The translations under genes and the position numbers were made by a program. The notes beneath the pieces were generated by a model. It saw nothing but the letters and a program-made list of their open reading frames with translations. It was not told the DNA's origin and made no database searches. Shown here piece by piece: positions 1 through 8,105 of a stretch of DNA of 64,000 nt. This DNA is from JAIOHN01 sp038258185 (GTDB lineage Bacteria > Chloroflexota > Anaerolineae > Aggregatilineales > Phototrophicaceae): NCBI GenBank assembly GCA_038258185.1, contig JBBSQD010000003.1, positions 5,526 through 69,525 of the forward strand, given 5' to 3'. Numbering within the stretch: the first letter of the stretch is position 1; each line of letters starts with the position of its first letter.

Positions 1-95
1 CGAAAAGGGGTATAAGTAAGTGTATAGGTTCTGGCATATCTCAATTCCAGTAATCACCATAGGACGAGTTAAAAATAAGTCTCTGCAACCACTAT

Positions 96-124
96 TTGAC
101 ATTCTTTAGAATACTTGTTCTAAT
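96..124 (+). promoter_or_regulatory. Sigma-70-type promoter for the first operon
   Basis: A perfect -35 hexamer TTGACA (96-101) is followed after exactly 17 bp by TCTAAT (119-124), one mismatch from the -10 consensus. It points towards the reductase gene at 239, giving a leader of about 110 nt. The rest of positions 1-238 shows no gene. Inferred from consensus match and spacing only. Confidence 0.6.
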
Positions 125-238
125 TCGGGCAAAGGCAAGATGGACAGAAAAATAATTACCATTGCTGGTTTACATCGCAAAATGTGGGTGCCTTTATTGA
201 TGGTCTGATTACGTGAGCATTACACAAAGGAACTGGTC

Positions 239-838
239 ATGAGAAAAGTGATTGTACTCGAATTCGTCACCCTCGACGGTGTCATACAAGCCGGAGGTGG
301 GCCAGAGGAAGATACCAGTGGTGGCTTTGCCTATGGCGGGTGGCAGGCTCCATATTCCGACGATGTTGTTGATGCAACCATGAGTAAGCAGATGAACCTG
401 CCCTTTGATCTGTTGTTAGGGCGCAAGACCTTTGAAATCTGGGAACCTTACTGGCCGAAACATGCGGATATATGGCCGAGCGTGATGACGGCGACCAAGT
501 ATGTCGCCTCCAACACAATGACTTCCAGTGAATGGCAGCCCTCCGTGTTTTTAAGCGGAGACATTGCGGAAGAAGTCAGCAAGCTCAAGCAGCAGCCCGG
601 GCCGGATTTACACGTTTACGGCAGTGCAAATCTCGCTCAGACCCTTATGAAACATGATTTGGTCGATGAATTCTGGCTAAAGATCTATCCGCTGACCCTG
701 GGCAGTGGCAAACGCCTGTTTGCCGATGGTACCATCCCGGCGGCGTTCAAGGTGACGGAAAGCCAGGCCTCCCCAGGTGGCATCATTATCGCGAATTACG
801 AGCGTGCAGGCGCGGTGACAACCGGAAGTTTTGATTAG
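239..838 (+). CDS. Dihydrofolate reductase family protein (RibD C-terminal-like)
   Basis: The 199-residue protein has the layout of the small DHFR/RibD-C family (YyaP/YwjB-like): an N-terminal strand with a SLDG-like motif (VTLDGV, residues 10-15), the central LLLGRKTFE motif that contacts NADPH in this family, and a C-terminal strand region with DEFWLKIYPLTLGSGKRLF. No signal peptide is visible, so it is probably cytoplasmic. The ATG follows an AAAGGAA ribosome site and a strong promoter. The family uses NAD(P)H to reduce pterin- or flavin-precursor-like substrates, but most members have no known substrate and none can be deduced here. The acetyltransferase gene 60 bp downstream is probably cotranscribed. 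Confidence 0.85.
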   Translation: MRKVIVLEFVTLDGVIQAGGGPEEDTSGGFAYGGWQAPYSDDVVDATMSKQMNLPFDLLLGRKTFEIWEPYWPKHADIWPSVMTATKYVASNTMTSSEWQPSVFLSGDIAEEVSKLKQQPGPDLHVYGSANLAQTLMKHDLVDEFWLKIYPLTLGSGKRLFADGTIPAAFKVTESQASPGGIIIANYERAGAVTTGSFD

Positions 839-898
839 TTGGCCGTCCTGCAAAATTCAATTGTTGAATATTAGCTCATACTCAAAAGGGGTTAGCTT

Positions 899-1369
899 GT
901 GACCGTTGTCCTTCGCGAAATATTCGACAGTGATTTGCCCATTTTCTTTCAACATCAACAGGATAAAGAAGCTGTACACATGGCAGCTTTTACCAGTGAA
1001 AATCCATCTGATCGTGCTACTTTTGATGCACATTGGGCCAAAATCCGCGCCAGCGATGCGGTGATTAACCGCTCGGTGGAGGTTGATGGAAAACTAGCGG
1101 GGTATGTGGCCAGCTTTGAGATGTTTGGAGAAAGAAACGTGACTTATTGGATTGGGCGCGAGTTTTGGGGGCAGGGCATTGCTACTGCGGCGCTACGTGC
1201 CCTCCTTGATGTCGACCCAACTCGTCCTCTGTATGGACGCGCTGCCAAAGATAATAATGGATCAGTCCGTGTTCTGCAAAAGTGTGGGTTCGTTTTAATA
1301 GGAGAGGAGCGAGGTTTTGCCAATGCTCGTAAGGCCGAAATTGATGAGGTCGTTCTGAAGCTGGATTAG
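899..1369 (+). CDS. GNAT family N-acetyltransferase
   Basis: A 156-residue single-domain GNAT protein. The acetyl-CoA pyrophosphate-binding motif A is visible as REFWGQGIATAAL near residues 89-101, and the C-terminal motif B is NNGSVRVLQKCGF, the usual N-x-x-S-x-x-x-x-x-K-x-G-F pattern. The start is GTG, 7-8 nt after an AAAAGGGG ribosome site. Such enzymes move an acetyl group from acetyl-CoA to an amine on a small molecule or protein; the acceptor cannot be read from sequence. It lies between the reductase and the peptidase pair on the same strand with short gaps, so readthrough from the 96-124 promoter is plausible. Confidence 0.88.
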   Translation: MTVVLREIFDSDLPIFFQHQQDKEAVHMAAFTSENPSDRATFDAHWAKIRASDAVINRSVEVDGKLAGYVASFEMFGERNVTYWIGREFWGQGIATAALRALLDVDPTRPLYGRAAKDNNGSVRVLQKCGFVLIGEERGFANARKAEIDEVVLKLD

Positions 1370-1414
1370 GCATTTGGCTTGGGGTTTATTATTTTGAGAT
1401 CAAGGAGATAAATC

Positions 1415-2086
1415 ATGAAGTTACTGCTCACTTCAGGTGGGGTCAGAAACGCCAGTATCCACAATGCGCTAGTCGACCTGCTGGGCAAATCGATTGCCGA
1501 GTGTAACGCCCTCTGCATTACTACCGCCAGCTACGCCTTCCCCGGCGGGCCTTCCCGGGCATGGCGTTTCATCACCGGACAAGAATCCGAACCCCCCATG
1601 CCCATGACCGAATTGGGTTGGAAGTCCGTGGGCGTGCTGGAACTTACCGCGCTGCCCAGCATCGACAAAGAACGCTGGGTCTCCTGGGTTCGGGAGACCG
1701 ACGTGCTGCTGGTGAATGGCGGCGATACCCAGTATCTGTGCTACTGGATGCGGCAATCCGGGCTGGCAGACCTCTTGCCGTCGCTGCGTTCCGTCTACGT
1801 AGGTCTAAGCGCCGGCAGCCTGGTGATGTGCCCCAACCTTGCGGAACGCTTTGCCCACTGGACTCCGCCCACGGGTGGGTATGACATGCTGGGTGTGGTT
1901 GACTTTGTGATGTTTCCGCACGTCGATTACGAGACGATGCCGGACTTTTCCATGGCACACGCGGAAAGATGGGCCGCTGATATGACGGTGCCGGCGTACG
2001 CAATGGACGATGAGACCGCCATCAAAGTGGTCGATGGAGAAATCGAAGTGATCTCCGAAGGTCATTGGAAACTGTTTGCGCCCTGA
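1415..2086 (+). CDS. Peptidase E-like protein, S51 family (copy 1)
   Basis: A 223-residue protein of the S51 peptidase / class-I glutamine-amidotransferase-like fold. The nucleophile elbow is GLSAGS with Ser132, and a candidate catalytic His169 lies in FPHVDY. Family members are cytoplasmic serine peptidases that cut Asp-X dipeptides (PepE) or cyanophycin (cyanophycinase). The length fits PepE rather than the longer cyanophycinases. The ATG follows an AAGGAG site. The gene is the first of a tandem pair: the copy at 2162 shares its first ten residues exactly and most of the region around residues 65-135. The specificity of this subgroup is unknown to me. Confidence 0.85.
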   Translation: MKLLLTSGGVRNASIHNALVDLLGKSIAECNALCITTASYAFPGGPSRAWRFITGQESEPPMPMTELGWKSVGVLELTALPSIDKERWVSWVRETDVLLVNGGDTQYLCYWMRQSGLADLLPSLRSVYVGLSAGSLVMCPNLAERFAHWTPPTGGYDMLGVVDFVMFPHVDYETMPDFSMAHAERWAADMTVPAYAMDDETAIKVVDGEIEVISEGHWKLFAP

Positions 2087-2161
2087 TGGGGTAACGGGTT
2101 CGTTTTTGCTCACCAAACGCGTAAGCGTTACTTTTCTTTAAAATCATCAAGGAGATGAATT

Positions 2162-2833
2162 ATGAAATTGCTGCTCACTTCTGGCGGGGTCAGAAACGCC
2201 AGTATTCACAATGCGCTGCTCGAATTACTGGGCAAACCGATTGCCGAGTGCAATGCCCTCTGCATTCCCACCGCGATCTACGGCCACCCCTATGGCACTC
2301 CTGACCTGGCATGGGATTTCATCACCGGACATCCCCCTTCCTCAGGCATGTGTGATCTGGGTTGGAAATCCGTGGGCGTGCTGGAACTCACCGCGCTGCC
2401 CAGCATCGATAAAGAACGCTGGGTTTCCTGGGTTCGCGAGACCGACGTGCTGCTGGTGAATGGCGGTGATGCTCTCTACCTGTCCTACTGGATGCAGCAA
2501 TCAGGGTTAGCGGATTTATTACCATCGCTGCACGAGACAGTCTGGGTCGGGTTGAGCGCCGGGAGCATGGTGATGACCCCCCGCATCGGCAATCAATTCG
2601 TTAGCTGGAAGTCGCCCACTGGCAGCGATGAAACACTGGGCATCGTCGATTTCTCGATCTTTCCACATCTGGATTACCCCGGTTTCCTGGAAAACACCAT
2701 GGCACACGCGGAAAGATGGGCCGCCGATCTTCAGAATCCGTCGTATGCGATGGACGACGACACCGCCATCAAAGTGGTCGACGGAGCAGTAGAGGTGGTC
2801 TCCGAAGGCCAATGGAAACGGTTTGCCCCCTAA
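2162..2833 (+). CDS. Peptidase E-like protein, S51 family (copy 2)
   Basis: Paralogue of the preceding gene with the same 223-residue length and the same ribosome site context. The nucleophile Ser132 in GLSAGS and the FPHLDY histidine are kept. The copies are nearly identical in parts (for example LELTALPSIDKERWVSWVRE) but differ strongly in residues 40-65 and 136-185, which border the active site in this fold. That pattern suggests duplication followed by divergence of specificity. The duplication unit is about 747 bp, measured start to start. A hairpin (2860-2894) lies 27 bp past the stop and may end transcription from this side too, although its T-tract favours the other strand. Confidence 0.84.
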   Translation: MKLLLTSGGVRNASIHNALLELLGKPIAECNALCIPTAIYGHPYGTPDLAWDFITGHPPSSGMCDLGWKSVGVLELTALPSIDKERWVSWVRETDVLLVNGGDALYLSYWMQQSGLADLLPSLHETVWVGLSAGSMVMTPRIGNQFVSWKSPTGSDETLGIVDFSIFPHLDYPGFLENTMAHAERWAADLQNPSYAMDDDTAIKVVDGAVEVVSEGQWKRFAP

Positions 2834-2842
2834 GGGAGTACG

Positions 2843-2950
2843 TAACGCCTCTCTATAAAAAACGGGAGTATTTTTGCAGATTATACTCCCGTTTAATATG
2901 AGCATATCAAATCTGAGTGCTATTTCTTCCTGGCTTTATGGAAGCCGTTA
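2843..2950. repeat. Direct repeat, copy A: decayed end of the GlyA-GcvT gene plus terminator
   Basis: Positions 2843-2895 match 4519-4572 almost base for base; the only difference is one A in a run (6 versus 7). After a short divergent stretch, 2920-2950 again resembles the last codons of the GlyA-GcvT fusion (4586-4616): read on the minus strand it gives ...GFHKARKK-stop, against RFPKAKKK-stop in the intact gene. The beta-helix gene at 2971-4515 lies between the two copies. This looks like a duplicated gene end, not a random repeat. Confidence 0.8.
2860..2894 (-). terminator. Rho-independent terminator after the beta-helix gene
   Basis: A perfect 12-bp stem (AAACGGGAGTAT / ATACTCCCGTTT) closes an 11-nt loop. 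On the minus strand the stem is followed by a run of six T, so it should end transcription of the beta-helix gene. On the plus strand it has only a short TTTA tail and could act weakly for the peptidase genes. Confidence 0.75.
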
Positions 2951-2970
2951 AAATATCATGCCATCTCAGT

Positions 2971-4515
2971 TTAATCGTTTAAAAAGTACCAGGGAAAATC
3001 TGCGCCATCAATAATAAAGCCGTCGGGCTCACTCCAGTCTCCCCAGGTGGTGTCCGGACGTTGAGCACGGACCCGCCAGTAATAAGGTCCGTTGTGATAG
3101 CGGCTGATAACCCACTGAGAAAAATTCATCTCCACACTCAGCATATCTGCCGGATTAATGGTGGTGAACACAATATCAGTGAAGTCGGCATTTCGGCTGA
3201 TCTCGATTTCATAACCGGTGGCCCACTCGACTGGCCCCCAGGCTAAAACGAAGTCATTTACATGATAACGGTAAACGTTACGCATGGGCGCACCGGACGT
3301 CGTACCCACCTCAATTGCGCCGATATCACATACTAACTGCCCGTCGTTATTGCCGTCTGCAGGGCGTCCGTTGCCCCGTTGGTCAGTATAGATGGGCGGG
3401 CAGCGCGGGGCAGCATCAATGGCGTTACTCCCCGCTAGCAGGGCGTGAGTAGGGGTAGGCCCGCCATTGTCGCTCAAAACTGGGTCGATGCCAGTGGGGG
3501 CAGTGGTGCCACAGAGGCCAGTTGCGAGGCTGTTCGTATTCAGAAACACATCATCACCACCACAGTCACCGCCCGTGCTGGCTGCGATCAGGCTGTTAAA
3601 CAGATCGATAGTTCCTACGGCATAAATAGCCCCGCCTTCCAGTGCGCTGTTGCCATAAAAGGTGGAATGCCGGATGCCAAAACCAGTATCAGTTGAATCT
3701 CGATAGATTGCACCGCCCTGATTATCTGCGTGGTTATAGCTGAAAGTGGAGTTGGTAATTAGCACTAGGCTGGTTGCCAGATAAGAATAAACATATATCA
3801 CGCCACCTTTCGTGGCTTTATTGTCGCTGAAGGTGCTGTCTTCGATATACATTGCGCCGTCGAGATAGATAACACCGCCACCGCCGCTTAAAGCCTGATT
3901 GTCCGCGAGTAACGAACGTTCTATTATAAAACCAGCGTAATTACCGTAAATGGCCCCGCCCGATCTGCCTGCCTTATTATTAATCAGAGCGCTGTCGTAC
4001 ATCCGCACGCTGCCATAACCCCCAACATGGGATAAAATCTCTGGATTTACCCTGATCGCGCCGCCATCAAGCTCGGCAGAACTGTCCCGAATAGTGACGT
4101 GATACAAATCCAACGCAGCGTCGTCGACGGTGATGGCTCCGCCGCTGGATTCGCTGTAACCATCGGTCAGGGTCAGGTTAATCAGGGTGAGAGTGACACT
4201 GACGTATTCTTCTTCATAATAAAAATAAGGATTGGTAACATAAAAGATTGAGTTGGTATTGCTGCCTGTGAGAATGACATTCTGGCCGGTGGCATCAATG
4301 GTCGTGTCCACAGTGATGCCGATACCCGGCACAGCAATTGTGCCGCTGCACGCGAAGGTGATGAGTCCGCCACTGGCAACCGCGTCGGCCAGACTGCCGG
4401 GGCCAGCATCATACTCATCGCAGTTGGTGACGACTCCTGCGGCTTGTGCGATGTGAGTGTAAGAGAGCGAAATCAGCAGGACAAGAACGGAAATAAAACC
4501 GCTGAACTGGCGCAT
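2971..4515 (-). CDS. Secreted right-handed beta-helix protein with C-terminal Fn3-like region
   Basis: A 514-residue exported protein. Residues 1-25 are a signal peptide ending near AQA. Residues 27-60 resemble the CSLREAI-type leader found before bacterial polymorphic beta-helix repeats (CDEYDAGPGSLADAVASGG). The middle, about 75-330, holds many short repeats of the type SALINNKAGRSGGAIY and STFSYNHADNQGGAIY, typical of parallel beta-helix surface proteins. Residues 345-400 match the usual end of these proteins (NGGPTPTHALLAGSNAIDA, then DQRGNGRPADG). The last 110 residues resemble a fibronectin-III-like fold (YEIEISRNADF, YYWRVRAQ). No membrane anchor or sorting motif is visible. Function is probably adhesive or structural; no catalytic motif is seen. 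The ATG lies 4-5 nt after AGAGAGGCG. Confidence 0.8.
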   Translation of the reverse strand: MRQFSGFISVLVLLISLSYTHIAQAAGVVTNCDEYDAGPGSLADAVASGGLITFACSGTIAVPGIGITVDTTIDATGQNVILTGSNTNSIFYVTNPYFYYEEEYVSVTLTLINLTLTDGYSESSGGAITVDDAALDLYHVTIRDSSAELDGGAIRVNPEILSHVGGYGSVRMYDSALINNKAGRSGGAIYGNYAGFIIERSLLADNQALSGGGGVIYLDGAMYIEDSTFSDNKATKGGVIYVYSYLATSLVLITNSTFSYNHADNQGGAIYRDSTDTGFGIRHSTFYGNSALEGGAIYAVGTIDLFNSLIAASTGGDCGGDDVFLNTNSLATGLCGTTAPTGIDPVLSDNGGPTPTHALLAGSNAIDAAPRCPPIYTDQRGNGRPADGNNDGQLVCDIGAIEVGTTSGAPMRNVYRYHVNDFVLAWGPVEWATGYEIEISRNADFTDIVFTTINPADMLSVEMNFSQWVISRYHNGPYYWRVRAQRPDTTWGDWSEPDGFIIDGADFPWYFLND

Positions 4516-4518
4516 AAT

Positions 4519-4616
4519 TAACGCCTCTCTATAAAAAAACGGGAGTATTTTTGCAGATTATACTCCCGTTTATTATTAATGCTTGTTATTTCTTCTTGGC
4601 TTTGGGGAAGCGGCTG
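4519..4616. repeat. Direct repeat, copy B: intact end of GlyA-GcvT plus terminator
   Basis: Partner of the repeat at 2843-2950. This copy holds the true stop codon of the fusion gene (4586-4588), its terminator hairpin and the ribosome site of the beta-helix gene. In copy A the same ribosome-site sequence is present but no gene follows it. Confidence 0.8.
4537..4571 (-). terminator. Rho-independent terminator of the GlyA-GcvT fusion gene
   Basis: The same 12-bp perfect stem and 11-nt loop as at 2860-2894, followed on the minus strand by seven T. It lies 14 bp past the fusion-gene stop and directly before the ribosome site of the beta-helix gene, so that gene depends on readthrough or on a promoter inside this short gap. 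Confidence 0.82.
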
Positions 4617-7600
4617 AGGACAGTCGCGGCTTCCGGCATGGAGATTTTATCGCCCATGTGCAGCTCACCGGGGGCTTTACCGTTTTTGGTACGGGCGGAA
4701 CCGGCAAACACCGCAATCGGCGTGGCTTCACTGGCAAATTCGTTTTTCAGATACGCCTGTCCCAGTTGATAACCATCGCTGTCAATGGTGCAACTGCTGA
4801 CGATGCCCACCACGCGCCCCCGATTGTCAATAATCGGGTCGCCCTGATGCGGCGGACGGGCGTTTTTCGCATCCAGCCGGAAGCGGATAACTTCAGCATC
4901 CCGCGCCCATTCATGCTCGATGTAGGCCGCTTTGCCCACAAAGAACGGCTTCCACAATTTGACGTAGGTGCCAAAACCGGCATCGGCGGGGTTCAGGCTC
5001 AACGGGCCAGCCAGTTCGTGACCATACAGCGGCAGACCCGCCTCAGTCCGCAGGCTGTCACGTGCAGCTAATCCACACGGCACAACCCCCAGATCCACCA
5101 GCGTTTTGAACAGCGCTGCGGCCTGGTCGGGATGCACGAACAATTCATAGGCGATTCGTTCACCTGTGTAACCTGTCCGTGACACAATCAGGTCGAAGCG
5201 GCCCAGCTGAACCTGCGCCACGTCTGCCCACGCTAACCCGCTGACCGCCGCTTTATCAGCTTCAGTACCTTCCAGGCTCAACAGGATATTCTTGCTGGCC
5301 GGGCCTTGCAGCGCCAGGTCAACCCGTTGATCCGCGCCAGCAGAGGTCGCCCGCAGGTCACGCAGCTCAAAACCGGCACCGCTTAACGTCAGGCTGGCTT
5401 CGTTTCGATCAATGCGCACTTCGCCATTTTTGACCGCATTGAGCCACGCCCAGTTTTTATCATTATTGGAGGCGTTCACCACCAGCAGATAATATTCCTC
5501 GCCCAGCCGGTAAATCATCAGGTCATCCAGCGGAATACCGTTGGTGTCCAGCAGGTAAGTGTAATGCGATTCGCCAATCGGCAGTTTGCTGACTTCGTTG
5601 GTGGTCACGGCTTCCAGAAACTCCACCGCGCCGGGGCCGCTGGCATCAAATACCCCCATGTGGCTGACATCGAAAATCCCGGCGTGATTGCGTACCGCCA
5701 GATGCTCCTCCGTCACCGAGGTATACCAGACCGGCATATCGTAACCGGCAAAACCGACCATTTTCGCGCCAAGCTGCTGATGCAGACTGTGCAGTGGGGT
5801 GGTCAGCAGCGAATCATTTTCCGCTTCCTGCCAGATAAATTCGGGCAGATCAGCGCCACGCGGGCCGCTGAAGGCTTCACCGTGCATGCCGATAAAATAG
5901 CCTTTGGTCGCATAACCGTCTTCGGCGTTCTTTGCTGCCGCTTTTAGTTGCGCGACATCGGTCGCACCTTTCGCCTGCACATCCACCGGGCCGGGGACTT
6001 TGGCATACGGGTCTGATGGGTCTATCAGCACAAAACCATCGGAAAGACTGCGCAGCCATGCCGCCGCGTAATTGCTGTTACTGGCCAGATGCAGCCGATA
6101 CCCATCCGCGCCTTTTTCCAGCACGCCCTGCGAGATCGCTGAACCGTCCGGCTTCAGCAACCATGTCGCCTGTTGATCGCCATTCCTGAGCGCGGCCACA
6201 TCACTGGTCAGCGCGGTTTGCAGGAAGCTCTCCGCCATTTCACCCTTGATCGACAGCGTGTGCCAGCCGCTGGGTTCGGTTTTTGCGTCCATATAATAGA
6301 AGTGCGGATACTCCTGCGCTTCAGCCTCAGTATCAATGCCGATACCATCGGCCAGATCACGAACGGCAGATTTTGCCCATTGCAGCGTCTCAAAGTCGAT
6401 TTTGGCACGTGCCTCTGGACGGCGTTTACCCGCATAACTGAACGGCACACAGGCCTTTAAGACCGTGGCGATAATCTCCGCCATGCGGTCAATTTCGGCA
6501 TCGCCAAATCCGCGCTGGGTAATCCACGGTGTACCGATACGAATGCCGGAAGGCCGCAGCGCCGCCGTGTCACCGGGTATGGTCTGCCGATTCAGTACAA
6601 TTCCGACCAGATCGAGAATGCGTGCCGCCATATCACCGCTCAGTGGGGTGCCATCTGGCCCCACCACCGATTTACAATCGACCACCAGCAGATGGGTATC
6701 CGTGCCGCCGTGTGGGATATGCAGGCCGTGTTCGGTCAGTCGGTCGGCTAATCGCGCCGCGTTGCGCACCATCTGGTGTTGCAATTCCTTGAATTGTTCG
6801 GTATGCGCCAGCCGCAGCGCCACAGCCAGCGCCGTGATGGTATTCATGTGCGGGCCACCCTGCTCACCGGGGAAAACGGCCTTATCGACCTTTGCCGCCA
6901 GATCAGCCTTGTGGGTGATAATCACCGCGCCACGGGGGCCATTTAAGGTTTTATGCGTGGTGAAGTTGACAATATCCGCGATGCCAACCGGATTCGGATA
7001 CTCCCCGCCGATCACCAGGCCAGCGACATGCGCGATATCGGCCAGCAGATACGCGCCGACTGCATCGGCAATCTCGCGGAATTTATGGAAGTCCGGCGCA
7101 AACGGATAACTGCTGTACCCGACGATAATCATTTTGGGCTTGTGTTCCAGCGCCAGCGCCATGATCGCGTCGTAATCCAGGCGCTCGGTTTCGGGGTCAA
7201 CACCATAACTGACAATGTTGTAATTGATACCGCTGCGGTTGACCGGGCTGCCGTGCGTGAGATGTCCACCCTGAATCAGATCCATGCCCATCACGGTATC
7301 GCCGACTTTCAGCAGGGCAGTGTAGATGGCATTGTTAGCCGGTGCGCCGGAAAGCGGCTGCACATTGACAAACAATTTCTCCGGTGGGTAATCCGGCGTG
7401 GCAAATAATTCTGCCGCCCGCCGCCGCGCCAGCGACTCAATAATGTTGGCGTATTCCGTTCCTTTGTAATAACGCTTATCCGCAAAACGCCGGTACTCTG
7501 GCAAACGCGCGTTGTAGTCCAGAATTTCCGACTCTGTCATGGTGCGGGTTTCCTCTAATGGATACCCCTCGGCATAGATATTATGAAAAGCCGAACCCAG

Positions 7601-7750
7601 CGCCTCGCGTACTGCTGCCGGAACCGTACTTTCAGATGGAATTAAGATCAGATAGCGTGCCTGCCGGGCGGTTTCATGTTCAACCAGCTGGGCAACATCC
7701 GGGTCGATCTCTGATAAGTCACCGCGAAAAAGGAAATCTGTTTGGGTCAT
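4586..7750 (-). CDS. Serine hydroxymethyltransferase fused to glycine-cleavage T-protein
   Basis: A 1054-residue, three-part protein. Residues 1-460 are serine hydroxymethyltransferase (serine + THF to glycine + methylene-THF): the PLP lysine is K267 in TTHKTLNGPRG, with DIAHVAGL before it and PGEQGGP after it. Residues about 61-95 hold a roughly 30-residue insertion between EGYP and YYKGTEY compared with ordinary GlyA. Residues about 480-590 resemble a decayed T-protein folate fold (SIKGEMAESFLQ..LTSDVAAL, WLLKPDGS). Residues about 648-1045 are a complete T-protein (aminomethyltransferase) with FAGYDMPVWYTS, GIFDVSHMG and RTGYTGE. The two activities share methylene-THF and glycine, so fusion could channel them. 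No P-, H- or L-protein gene is in the window. The ATG at 7750 gives a normal GlyA N-terminus. Confidence 0.92.
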   Translation of the reverse strand: MTQTDFLFRGDLSEIDPDVAQLVEHETARQARYLILIPSESTVPAAVREALGSAFHNIYAEGYPLEETRTMTESEILDYNARLPEYRRFADKRYYKGTEYANIIESLARRRAAELFATPDYPPEKLFVNVQPLSGAPANNAIYTALLKVGDTVMGMDLIQGGHLTHGSPVNRSGINYNIVSYGVDPETERLDYDAIMALALEHKPKMIIVGYSSYPFAPDFHKFREIADAVGAYLLADIAHVAGLVIGGEYPNPVGIADIVNFTTHKTLNGPRGAVIITHKADLAAKVDKAVFPGEQGGPHMNTITALAVALRLAHTEQFKELQHQMVRNAARLADRLTEHGLHIPHGGTDTHLLVVDCKSVVGPDGTPLSGDMAARILDLVGIVLNRQTIPGDTAALRPSGIRIGTPWITQRGFGDAEIDRMAEIIATVLKACVPFSYAGKRRPEARAKIDFETLQWAKSAVRDLADGIGIDTEAEAQEYPHFYYMDAKTEPSGWHTLSIKGEMAESFLQTALTSDVAALRNGDQQATWLLKPDGSAISQGVLEKGADGYRLHLASNSNYAAAWLRSLSDGFVLIDPSDPYAKVPGPVDVQAKGATDVAQLKAAAKNAEDGYATKGYFIGMHGEAFSGPRGADLPEFIWQEAENDSLLTTPLHSLHQQLGAKMVGFAGYDMPVWYTSVTEEHLAVRNHAGIFDVSHMGVFDASGPGAVEFLEAVTTNEVSKLPIGESHYTYLLDTNGIPLDDLMIYRLGEEYYLLVVNASNNDKNWAWLNAVKNGEVRIDRNEASLTLSGAGFELRDLRATSAGADQRVDLALQGPASKNILLSLEGTEADKAAVSGLAWADVAQVQLGRFDLIVSRTGYTGERIAYELFVHPDQAAALFKTLVDLGVVPCGLAARDSLRTEAGLPLYGHELAGPLSLNPADAGFGTYVKLWKPFFVGKAAYIEHEWARDAEVIRFRLDAKNARPPHQGDPIIDNRGRVVGIVSSCTIDSDGYQLGQAYLKNEFASEATPIAVFAGSARTKNGKAPGELHMGDKISMPEAATVLSRFPKAKKK

Positions 7751-8105
7751 GCAGTTGATCCTGTATGGGCTGTGGGTGAAAGATTGTGACTATTTTAACA
7801 TAGCCGTGGGGTGCTTGCTATTGACTAAAATCCTTAAATCGTAAAGGGAATTGTAACTTTTATGACGTTTAGATTCGCATAGCGTTTGTGAAATCGCGCT
7901 TAAGTTTGAAATCTTTTATGAAAAATAAAGAAAATGCTGGTACTTAATTCCTAATCAATGCTTTCTATAGGACTTAGGGGCTATTCGCACCCATTGTATT
8001 CTGAAAAATGTAAATGTATCTTTGTATAGACGTGAGCGTTAAGGGAAAGACAACTTTTTCTTTACCCAACATCACGGTAACAATGATGAACTGAGGAGCA
8101 AAACA
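7751..8105. promoter_or_regulatory. Divergent intergenic region between GlyA-GcvT and the cohesin/dockerin operon
   Basis: This 355-bp A/T-rich gap separates two divergent genes and should hold promoters for both. I see no ORF with a ribosome site and no clear riboswitch; in particular I could not find the paired conserved cores of a glycine riboswitch ahead of the fusion gene. A GAGGAGC ribosome site for the plus-strand gene lies at about 8092-8098. No promoter reached a convincing match at both hexamers. Confidence 0.4.

Noticed and set aside
7751..8105. Glycine riboswitch ahead of the GlyA-GcvT gene
   Set aside because: It would be sensible for the pathway, but I could not find the conserved core sequences on the minus strand.
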